64,000 nucleotides of DNA, taken from Branchiostoma floridae. Its lineage: Eukaryota; Chordata; Leptocardii; Amphioxiformes; Branchiostomatidae. Below the pieces are notes generated by a model, which saw only the letters and a program-made list of their open reading frames with translations, did not search any database and was not told the origin of the DNA. The position numbers were made by a program, and so were the translations under genes. Where the stretch lies: contig NC_049992.1 of the NCBI RefSeq assembly GCF_000003815.2, forward strand, positions 19,607,111-19,671,110, in the 5' to 3' direction. Shown piece by piece: positions 44,901-56,900 of the stretch. Numbering within the stretch: position 1 is the first letter of the stretch; every line of letters starts with the position of its first letter.

Positions 44901-47900
44901 CGCCCGACGCCATGTGTTAACGTTCTCGTTGCTTTCTGTTATGTCTTGCCTAAGATGTGCACCAGAAGCGATTAACGTTAACGTTCTCGTTGGTTCCTGT
45001 TGTGTCTTGCCTAAGGTGTGCATCAGAAGCGATTAACGTTAACGTTCTCGTTGGTTCCTGTTGTGTTTTGCCTAAGGTGTGCACCAGAAGCGATTAACGT
45101 TAACGTTCTCGTTGGTTCCTGTTGTGTTTTGCCTAAGGTGTGCACCAGAAGCGATTAACGTTAACGTTCTCGTTGATTCCTGTTATGTCCTGCCTAAGGT
45201 GTGCACCAGAAGCGATTAACGTTAACGTTCTCGTTGGTTCCTGTTGTGTCCTGCCTAAGGTGTGCACCAGAAGCGATTAACGTTAACGTTCTCGTTGGTT
45301 CCTGTTGTGTTTTGCCTAAGGTGTGCACCAGAAGCGATTAACGTTAACGTTCTCGTTGATTCCTGTTATGTCCTGCCTAAGGTGTGCATCAGAAGCGATT
45401 AACGTTAACGTTCTTGTTGGTTCCTGTTGTGTCCTGCCTAAGGTGTGCACCAGAAGCGATTAACGTTAACGTTCTCGTTGATTCCTGTTATGTCCTGCCT
45501 AAGGTGTGCAGCAGAAGCGATTAACGTTAACGTTCTTGTTGATTCCTGTTATGTCCTGCCTAAGGTGTGCATCAGAAGCGATTAACGTTAACGACCTCGT
45601 TGGTTCCTGTTGTGTCCTGCCTAAGGTGTGCACCAGAAGCGATTAACGCTAACGTTCTCGTTGGTTCCTGTTGTGTCCTGCCTAAGGTGTGCACCAGAAG
45701 CGATTAACGTTAACGTTCTCGTTGATTCCTGTTATGTCCTGCCTAAGGTGTGCATCAGAAGCGATTAACGTTAACGTTCTTGTTGATTCCTGTTATGTCC
45801 TGCCTAAGGTGTGCACCAGAAGCGATTAACGTTAACGTTCTCGTTGATTCCTGTTATGTCCTGCCTAAGGTGTGCAGCAGAAGCGATTAACGTTAACGTT
45901 CTTCTTGATTCCTGTTATGTCCTGCCTAAGGTGTGCACCAGAAGCGATTTACGTTAACGTTCTCGTTGATTCCTGTTGTGTTTTGCCTAAGGTGTGCATC
46001 AGAAGCGATTAACGTTAACGTTCTCGTTGGTTCCTGTTGTGTCCTGCCTAAGGTGTGCATCAGAAGCGATTTACGTTAACGTTCTCGTTGATTCCTGTTG
46101 TGTCCTGCCTAAGGTGTGCACCAGAAGCGATTAACGTTAACGTTCTCGTTGGTTCCTGTTGTGTTTTGCCTAAGGTGTGCACCAGAAGCGATTAACGTTA
46201 ACGTTCTCGTTGATTCCTGTTTCTGTCCTGCCTAAGGTGTGCATCAGAAGCGATTAACGCTAACGTTCTCGTTGGTTCCTGTTGTGTCCTGCCTAAGGTG
46301 TGCAGCAGAAGCGATTAACGTTAACGTTCTTGTTGATTCCTGTTGTGTCCTGCCTAAGGTGTGCACCAGAAGCGATTAACGTTAACGTTCTCGTTGGTTC
46401 CTGTTGTGTTTTGCCTAAGGTGTGCACCAGAAGCGATTAACGTTAACGTTCTCGTTGATTCCTGTTATGTCCTGCCTAAGGTGTGCATCAGAAGCGATTA
46501 ACGTTAACGTTCTTGTTGATTACTGTTGTGTCCTGCCTAAGGTGTGCATCAGAAGCGATTAACGTTAACGTTCTCGTTGGTTCCTGTTTCTGTCCTGCCT
46601 AAGGTGTGCATCAGAAGCGATTAACGTTAACGTTCTCGTTGGTTCCTGTTGTGTCCTGCCTAAGGTGTGCATCAGAAGCGATTAACGTTAACGTTCTTGT
46701 TGATTCCTGTTATGTCCTGCCTAAGGTGTGCACCAGAAGCGATTAACGTTAACGTTCTCGTTGATTCCTGTTATGTCCTGCCTAAGGTGTGCATCAGAAG
46801 CGATTAACGTTAACGTTCTCGTTGATTCCTGTTATGTCCTGCCTAAGGTGTGCAGCAGAAGCGATTAACGTTAACGTTCTTGTTGATTCCTGTTATGTCC
46901 TGCCTAAGGTGTCAACAGAAGCGATTAACGTTAACGTTCTCGTTGATTCCTGTTATGTCCTGCCTAAGGTGTGCAGCAGAAGCGATTAACGTTAACGTTC
47001 TTCTTGATTCCTGTTATGTCCTGCCTAAGGTGTGCACCAGAAGCGATTTACGTTAACGTTCTCGTTGATTCCTGTTGTGTTTTGCCTAAGGTGTGCATCA
47101 GAAGCGATTAACGTTAACGTTCTCGTTGGTTCCTGTTGTGTCCTGCCTAAGGTGTGCAGCAGAAGCGATTAACGTTAACGTTCTTGTTGATTCCTGTTGT
47201 GTCCTGCCTAAGGTGTGCACCAGAAGCGATTAACGTTAACGTTCTCGTTGGTTCCTGTTGTGTTCTGCCTAAGGTGTGCACCAGAAGCGATTAACGTTAA
47301 CGTTCTCGTTGATTCCTGTTATGTCCTGCCTAAGGTGTGCATCAGAAGCGATTAACGTTAACGTTCTTGTTGATTACTGTTGTGTCCTGCCTAAGGTGTG
47401 CATCAGAAGCGATTAACGTTAACGTTCTCGTTGGTTCCTGTTTCTGTCCTGCCTAAGGTGTGCATCAGAAGCGATTAACGTTAACGTTCTCGTTGGTTCC
47501 TGTTGTGTCCTGCCTAAGGTGTGCATCAGAAGCGATTAACGTTAACGTTCTTGTTGATTCCTGTTATGTCCTGCCTAAGGTGTGCACCAGAAGCGATTAA
47601 CGTTAACGTTCTCGTTGATTCCTGTTATGTCCTGCCTAAGGTGTGCATCAGAAGCGATTAACGTTAACGTTCTCGTTGATTCCTGTTATGTCCTGCCTAA
47701 GGTGTGCAGCAGAAGCGATTAACGTTAACGTTCTTGTTGATTCCTGTTATGTCCTGCCTAAGGTGTGCACCAGAAGCGATTTACGTTAACGTTCTCGTTG
47801 ATTCCTGTTGTGTTTTGCCTAAGGTGTGCATCAGAAGCGATTAACGTTAACGTTCTCGTTGGTTCCTGTTGTGTCCTGCCTAAGGTGTGCACCAGAAGCG

Positions 47901-50900
47901 ATTTACGTTAACGTTCTCGTTGATTCCTGTTGTGTCCTGCCTAAGGTGTGCACCAGAAGCGATTAACGTTAACGTTCTCGTTGGTTCCTGTTTCTGTCCT
48001 GCCTAAGGTGTGCATCAGAAGCGATTAACGCTAACGTTCTCGTTGGTTCCTGTTGTGTCCTGCCTAAGGTGTGCATCAGAAGCGATTAACGTTAACGTTC
48101 TTGTTGATTCCTGTTGTGTCCTGCCTAAGGTGTGCACCAGAAGCGATTAACGTTAACGTTCTCGTTGGTTCCTGTTGTGTTTTGCCTAAGGTGTGCACCA
48201 GAAGCGATTAACGTTAACGTTCTCGTTGATTCCTGTTATGTCCTGCCTAAGGTGTGCATCAGAAGCGATTAACGTTAACGTTCTCGTTGGTTCCTGTTGT
48301 GTCTTGCCTAAGGTGTGCACCAGAAGCCATTAACGAGTTCGTCTTCACATCAGCCACGGACGTGTGGAGCTTCGCCGTCACCATGTGGGAGATGTTCAGT
48401 TACGGGGAACAGCCGTGGGCCACTTACAGCGGGGAACAGGTACGTGATCTATCAGTAATATATTTAAATCCATTTGCATGCATACTACAGTATACAGCAA
48501 TAGCCGCATTACATCATCCTCCTAACGCCCGGTCCCCAACGGCATTAGCCTATGAGGCCCTGCTATCTAGATGCCTACCAGCGGTTATTATGATTGCCGC
48601 CACAAACCAGCTGTCAACCAATCAGAGAATAAGCTTTTCTTGGTTTTTTTGTTGTCGAAAGCTGTCTCGCAAAGGCCGCTGGGAAGCTATCAGCCAATCA
48701 TGTTACGTCTTACATAGCACCATCCTCCTACGCCCGATCCCCAACGACTGACTGCCCATATAAGGGTAAGCTCATTAATATTCATAAGCAGGGCGACGAG
48801 GAACTGAAAGTAACTGCGGGTAGGCCATGAGAAAGCAGGGCCCCATAGGCTGAGTCAGCTAGCCGTTTGGGACCGTGCGTAGGAGGATGCATTACATTGG
48901 ATGATTTTCGGAGGGGAAGCATGCTAACGTGATAAAATGTGGGCTCTTCAAATCAATGAGGTAAATTTATTTGAAATACAATTTACAATACGAGTTGAAG
49001 CGACGCGTGCATTATAAAATAAATCATAAATCTGCTATACAGAACAGCTCTCAGAGTTTCAATGCACTGGGCTTAAAGGATTGTTCATGCCGATTTCGTC
49101 TGCTGCAACGGGCGATAACTAAAGCCCCGGTCACAAAGCGCGTACGATTCCTTGCGATTCCTTCCGATGCGCAGGATAAGCGCAGTGCGTCGTAAGTCGG
49201 TGGAGAATCGGAAGCAATGGTTTAAGTATATAAAGCCGTGGTCACAACGCGCGTAGTGCATCGTACGATGAGGTCATAAGAGCGTGCCTGCGTCAATCGC
49301 AGTGGATCATAGTAAATCGGGGAGCGTCGTATGGCGAAAAATAGAGCTGAAATGGATTTTGAACATGTTCAAAATTTCGCTATCGTCGTAAGATTTTATT
49401 TGCCCCCATAGCAGAGTTCATTACGGCAATTTTTGTCTACTGATGAGGTTATAGATTTATGATTTTTTAGCATGTTGTGATGGTTTCAGTTTTCCCTGAT
49501 ATTGTCGATATTGACGAAAAGGGGAAATATATCAGTCGCAACTGCCACAGTCGCAACCAGAGAACAGCGCGCCACGCACAGGTGATGCAGACAATTGTTT
49601 GATCGCTTCATGCACGTGAGTTTATAATTAGATCAAATCTCAGCTCTCGTCGGTCTTGGGTCAGTTTACCATAATCGTAATAACCATGGGGACAACTCGA
49701 ACATAAAGGCAGGCTCTATGAGTCGGAAATATATATGATATAATGCTTATCATTTGATTTTTGTATGATGGCATCTTTTTGTTGATAGCATATCATGATC
49801 ATGACGATCTTCGAAAGAGCCTGACACGTAGAGCCTGCAAGCAGGCCGAGATAACCATACCAGTACTCACGCTTGATTTCAACTTTTGCTTGTAATACTC
49901 TTGTTGTCATGGTCTTTTTTAATTTATTTTTACAGTTAAAGATATTATAGGAAGGTATTTAACAGCTATGTCCACATTTTGTTGGTTAAAGAAGCACAAA
50001 AGCGGTCAGACGGCTATACAGAAGAGACACAAGTAAAAAATCTTGCGACGCTGGAAAAATTTTGAACACCATCCGATGCGTTGCGATGGCTTGCGATGCT
50101 TACGATTTTCTTGCGATGTACTGCGCTCATCGTACGATATGCGGAATAGTCCATCGCAAGGAATCGTACGCGCTTTGTGACCGGGGCTTTACGGTATGAC
50201 GTTGTGCTATACTTGCTCTATAAGTTGACATAAAATTACGGAGAGGACAGTCATCATCATTCGGAATGTTTTGAATGGTTCATAATGTTGCCTGGTCTCA
50301 CCCTGAGGACAGAGAAGGCAACTGTTAACTGGACCAGCTTTGTTTGATGAACTCTACAAGCATAGGTTCGGCTTCGACTGTTTTTGACATGAAGAAAGCG
50401 TTTTTGACATAATAGTAGGGTCTATTCCGGAGTCTGTCGGCTAAAAACTCGTCTTATCATGAAAAAAATGGTATAAGACATAAATCCCGGCAAAAACGCC
50501 TAAAATTAAAAAAAAACAGCCTGAGTCGGTCCTCTGCTTGGTTAATACAAAATTCCTTCCAAAGATTATTTTATTTTAATAGCTTGATAGTGTAGCGTTC
50601 GGTTGCAAAAGCATACTTTATTTAGTGTTCTTAAACCAGTCAAGGTGTTTACGGCAAAGTTAATGTCAGCCAACCGAATTAAATTATGGCTCAGCACTCA
50701 GCAGCATCCGTTTGTACTGCAATGGAACTTCACGTTTTAATGATTTTATCTTGCAACTACATTCTGGGAGGCGATAACCCTCACTGTGTACAAGTAGGCA
50801 AATATATCCACGAATGCTTATACCGGTAGAACCAATAGTGAAATGACATGCTAGACCCAATATGTTGACTTATTCAAACCTTTAGATATCCATACATGTC

Positions 50901-53900
50901 TGTTTAGGCCTAAGTCACATTTAATTTCCGAACCGGGGCCCGGTGGGGCTGTTTGAGAAAACGAAAAATAGAAATGTATACGTAAAAATATACACAAATT
51001 ATGCCCACGACTATTCTCTTTACGTCTTGTGTAATTTGGTGACTTTTATATCATACTTTTCGGTCCCGAAAGTTGCCCGGCCGGGCCCCTTTGTGGGAAT
51101 GTGACCTTAGCCTTAGTTGTATTGTAAGTAGTTGTTATACATGTGGACCTTACGAAAGTCGCTGTACTTTTATCGTGTCAATAAATATATCTGTAAATTG
51201 CAGATTCGGCAGGCCATTGGCCCTCCCATGTACCACCGCCTGGAGAGACCCCGGTTCTGCCCCTTCAGCCATTACCGCATCATGCACGAGTGTTGGAGTC
51301 ACAAGCCTAAAGAACGGCCCACCTTCACCAAGCTGTGTCACGTGCTGCAAGAGGTACGCGCTGATTGGTCAATCTATTAACCTCATTAGCATGCTCTATG
51401 AGTATGTCTTGTTGTTACCTGATGACATATCCGAATCCGTGTTTTTTTCCCGTCCAGTTCAATGTTGTTGGCCTACTCTACGAAAGTTGGCTACAATACA
51501 GTAAGACTTACTGAAATAGAATTGATTATCAGCCTGACAGCCAGAGAAAAGAAAACAGGCTCTTACACATACTAATTCTGATGTCCATGACTTTTTTTTC
51601 AAATTTGCAGGCGAAACCAGAGCAAAGAGTCGCCATTGATGACGTCGACGGTGACGTAGTACATAACCTTATGACCTTAAGGCTGGTGACGTCATCACAG
51701 TACTGGAAAAACCCGGTGAATCTTAGAGGCACTTTATGATTTACATATTCCGTATGTTTGACAGNNNNNNNNNNNNNNNNNNNNNNNNNNNNNNNNNNNN
51801 NNNNNNNNNNNNNNNNNNNNNNNNNNNNNNNNNNNNNNNNNNNNNNNNNNNNNNNNNNNNNNNNNNNNNNNNNNNNNNNNNNNNNNNNNNNNNNNNNNNN
51901 NNNNNNNNNNNNNNNNNNNNNNNNNNNNNNNNNNNNNNNNNNNNNNNNNNNNNNNNNNNNNNNNNNNNNNNNNNNNNNNNNNNNNNNNNNNNNNNNNNNN
52001 NNNNNNNNNNNNNNNNNNNNNNNNNNNNNNNNNNNNNNNNNNNNNNNNNNNNNNNNNNNNNNNNNNNNNNNNNNNNNNNNNNNNNNNNNNNNNNNNNNNN
52101 NNNNNNNNNNNNNNNNNNNNNNNNNNNNNNNNNNNNNNNNNNNNNNNNNNNNNNNNNNNNNNNNNNNNNNNNNNNNNNNNNNNNNNNNNNNNNNNNNNNN
52201 NNNNNNNNNNNNNNNNNNNNNNNNNNNNNNNNNNNNNNNNNNNNNNNNNNNNNNNNNNNNNNNNNNNNNNNNNNNNNNNNNNNNNNNNNNNNNNNNNNNN
52301 NNNNNNNNNNNNNNNNNNNNNNNNNNNNNNNNNNNNNNNNNNNNNNNNNNNNNNNNNNNNNNNNNNNNNNNNNNNNNNNNNNNNNNNNNNNNNNNNNNNN
52401 NNNNNNNNNNNNNNNNNNNNNNNNNNNNNNNNNNNNNNNNNNNNNNNNNNNNNNNNNNNNNNNNNNNNNNNNNNNNNNNNNNNNNNNNNNNNNNNNNNNN
52501 NNNNNNNNNNAATATCATACTTTTCGTTCCGATGGCTGCCCGGCCAGGCCCCGGTTTAAAAGGTGACGTAGGCCTATATTACGCTTCTAGCTAGCCGTCC
52601 ATTCGTAAGACCCTTATTTAAGGGGAAACCCCTATTAGCCCCTCTGGTAGGACGTTAAATGGAGGTTCCGTGTTGGAGGAAAGCCACACGTCGAGCACGT
52701 TAAAGATCACATCACACTTACCGAAAAGAGTAGGAGTCCTTCCCTGTGTGAGTGGTTCGAAACCTACAGTCCCATGGCCGCACCCGGGGAAATTACTATC
52801 GCTTTGAGGTCACTGAGTGGCGCCGCATGGCAGCTCGCTTCAGACCCTCGCGATTTAGCCCCGCCTATTGTAAGCCCCTTGCAATTCAGCCCTGGATGCT
52901 ATGAGAGAGTATTCAGCCCACCCAATAACAATAGCCTCTGACAGTAAGAGGTTGTGTAACACAGACTGTGTATCTTTCCTACTCGCAGTGACAACCATGG
53001 CTGGCTCGGCGCGTTAGATGAAGACAAGATCGGCTTCTTTGACCCTGAGATAACGGAACCGTTCCAAACGGAAGCAGAGAAGCAAGAAAAAGCTGCCGCA
53101 GCGATGGACAAGAAAAGAAAACTGAAGAAAAGTACGATTCGACTATACACTCAAAATGTATTTTATTGATTTTTTTTAAGAGCTGTTGTTAGAACTTTAA
53201 TCTAATTTGCAGAATTATATACATAATTATTAATTTGGTGGAACAATAGATTGTAGTTTTCATCGTACAAAAATTAATAACATCATATTTGTCAACACTA
53301 TAGCACCGCAGCCGTCAACAGTACAGAAAGAAGGGAACCATTATGAAACGTAAGCATTTTTTTATTTCCATATATGTCGGTAACCTGTCGTTTCACCACA
53401 CTGTCTGTCAGATACAGTATGTTTCGCTACATGGCGAGTCATTTGGCTACATGGAAACATCGTTTCTCTACGTTTGAATACCTTTTGTCTAATAAGTCTT
53501 ATGGTATAAGAAATCGTTCACTTCATGAATCTACAGATGTTAGACAAATGATAGTTAGTTAAATGTAGCAAAACGACATTTGCCATGTAGCAAAACGATT
53601 TCTGCAGCATAACGTCAACGAAACGACTTCACTTTTACCAAGTAGCGAAAAGACTAAAGCAAACTGACACTGTAGCGAAACGACCGGTTTCCTCATTATC
53701 CCTATGCTTTTGTTTGTTTTGAAGTCTGCATGTCTTTGTAAGAACATGTTAAAGTAAGAGCTATCTGTCTCTGTTGATACATCTCTAAATCACAAAGTCT
53801 ATTGCACAACAGTCGGCCATCTCCTAAGCATGACGGCTTCAGCGCGCTGTCCAAGTTCTAAGTACATGTAAAAGTAAGATCTATCTGTCTCTATGCTGAT

Positions 53901-56900
53901 ACATCTCTAAATCAAAGTCTATTGCACAACAGTCGGCCATCCTCTAAGCATGACGGCTTCAACGCGCTGTCCAAGTTCTAAGTACATGTAAAAGTAAGAT
54001 CTATCTGTCTCTATGCTGATATATCTCTAAATCAAAGTCTATTGCACAACAGTCGGCCATCCTCTAAGCATGACGGCTTCAACGCGCTGTCCAAGTTCTA
54101 AGAACACGTACAAGTAAGAGCTATCTGTCTCTGTTGATACATCTCTAAATCAAAGTCTATTGCACAACAGTCGGCCATCCTCTAAGCATGACGGCTTCAA
54201 CGCGCTGTCCAAGTTCTACATGAGCATGCGCGGGAAGCGGCGGCCGGGTGACGGGCAGTCGGACTCGGGAGGGGGCGCTTCTTCCTCTGCAGAGAGAGAC
54301 CAGTATTGGTAGGTGGCGCTTCCTTTTGTGCGGAGGGAAACACATGCTGTGTGGCGTGGTTATAACCCCGTCACATGTAGCGAAAATCGATCGGACGACG
54401 AGTTTACGAGCTCTAAATTACGAGGAGGCATGACCTGATGCCGACGAGGAAATGGCATACTTCCCCCCTTTCCCGTCAGGGTCATGCCTCCTCGTAATTT
54501 AGGGTCATGCCTCCTCGTCGCCCGATCGATTTTCGCTACATGTACCAGGGGTATAATGACATGACTTTCTGTGCATGCATAAAGTTTTTCACTTGAAGAC
54601 GACTTTTAGGGGATACTTTTTAGTGCATTGTTCCTCAGCTATTTGGCTGAAGATTTAGTCATAGACGGTCATTCTTGACAATTTCAAATAATGAGTTTCA
54701 CCTTTAGCTGCATCTAAAGGTTGCAGAATAACTTTTATCTTTTTGGATGTTTGTTTATGTTTGTTGTGGATGCTACATCAAAAAAAAAGGAAATTATATA
54801 TACAAAAAACTTAACATTCTCGTTGCAGTTCGCTTCAGGAAGATACACTTCAAGAGAAGCCCGGTAAGAAAGTTTATTTTTATGTACCTGTCTCTAAGGT
54901 GTTTATTACTAATATCTCCGCCTGGCGAATTTTGAACAAGCGCATTCTTACTAATATTCCTTTGTTGCAATTTCTTACTAATATATTCCTTTGTTGCAAT
55001 GGTATATTTGTCTGTTTTACTTAAGCCAAAATTACTAATACACAAATACACTCTGTATAAAGGGTTGTTGTGGTGCATATTTAACGAAGCAATTAGGATA
55101 TAGCAAAGATTGATATACTATCACTCAAAGTTATAAGTCATACAGATCTTTGAAAGGACCAAAATGTGTAACATTTTCGTATTTATTTGTAGCACCCTGT
55201 GCATATTGGTACAGTCGCCGGCACATGTAGGTACATGGTTAGCAAACTTTGTTAGAAAGCAGGACAAAATCTGGATTTTTTTTTCATATTATCAGATACG
55301 CCGAAGGAAGAACGCTCGGAGTCCGTAGACAGCCGTGGTGAGCCGAAGACATCGACGGTGAAGTTTGAGTTTCCTCCCGCCCAGCCCGAGTCCGGCGGTG
55401 CGGCGGGCGGAGTGGAGGACAGGCGGCACTATGAGAACCTGAACGGGACAGACTTACCAGGAGAACCGGTATGTCAGACAATTCAGAATTGACATATATT
55501 CTTACGTACCATATTTAAGGTGGTATCTAACTGCACTTGGGGCACCGGTGCGGCAATGCGGGGTTCGAAAAATACTCAACAAATTTCAGAGATAAAGGAC
55601 GAATTTTCGTACGTTTTGTGTATGTTGTTGTCTTCTAAGTTATACTTTTACGTATCACACAATATCTAGATATCGATAATTTAAAAAAAAAATCAGAGAA
55701 AATAACACATCAGCGCCGCAGAAACGAACCCCGCAGTGCCGTACCGGTTTCCCAAGTGCAGTGAGATGTCACCTTTACAAAGAACATTGACAATTATTTT
55801 ACAATCGTTTTACCAAGACGCAAGTGACTGTACCGTATTTAATCAGTGACATGTAGCCTATCTTATCTATCTAGATAATAATTCTAGTGCAAAATCTAGC
55901 CCAGTTGTTGAGTGCCGGTATATGTAACATTTGAAGAAATGACAAACAATACTCTAGTCTAAATATCCTAACTTTTGCAGGACCCGGATGTAGACCACGC
56001 CCTCATGCCGCTCTCGCCCAGACCGGACTATGACGTACCCAGACCCCAGCCTCGTCCTGAGGCAGTCGGAGCTGACGCAGACGGCCAGGAGACGTCAGTT
56101 GATGACGTCACGTACGACGTTCCCTCCCTAAACCCCCGTCCTTCCACCATGTACTTCATGCGCATGCCCGACCTGGGGTGCGAAGGGTTACTAGACGAGG
56201 TCATGTCAAGTTTCTCTACTGAGACACTAGAGAGTCTGGGTGTAGACGAACCGCCCAGAAGTCGTCCAACAAGTCAAACCGTCAAACGGGCGCCTCTTGC
56301 GACAGAGGAAAGTGACTCTCCTATTGTTTCAAGAACTAGGCAAAGAAACGAGTCCGCTCCTTCCGAGTTACATATATCTGAACCAGAGAAGACGAAGGCG
56401 TCATCCTCCAAAGTCTTAGATTTGAAAAGTAAGAAGAACGCCAGCGGTAAGAATGGCGCTCGTAGTAAACTCTTGAACGAGGTACCAAGACAGTCTCCAA
56501 AAGCGACAACTAAGGACCTGAAATTACAGGCATCTAAGAAAAGTACTGGAGTCAGTAAGACTCACTTAAGTAGTCGAACGATCGGTAAGGCGGGTACCGA
56601 TGTGCCTTCAAGACAATCTCCAAAACCTATGTTGGTCTTAAAGGAAGACGAAACTTCTGAGAAGTCAACGAGGGCACCTTCGAGTGAACGGTCACAAACA
56701 AGGGTCAAAACAAGTAACGGGTCTTCTAAACAGGCCTCAAAACCTGTGGGTAAAGCAGAGAAGAAGCCGATGGCAACGTGTCAGTGTGGGAGGAACGGGG
56801 CACGTGCGGCAGGGAAAGGTTCTCCCAGTGAGACAACAAAAGTGACGCGGAAGACGAGCCCCAAGGACGAAAAAGAGGAAGCAAGTAAAAAGTCGCACAG

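Larger units (their letters stand above)
48440..51203 (+). other. Kinase intron 7: mostly transposons
   Basis: Holds elements at 48508, 49121, 50359, 50770 and 50912. 50191-50358 and 50542-50769 show nothing. Confidence 0.6.

Noticed and set aside
46789-47056. Open frames inside the 61-bp array, as if coding for a repeat protein
   Set aside because: They arise from the period; 61 is not a multiple of 3 and the frames stop within a few units. The units copy an intron-exon junction.
44913-48336. CRISPR-like array
   Set aside because: Units are contiguous with no variable spacers, and the context is a eukaryotic intron.
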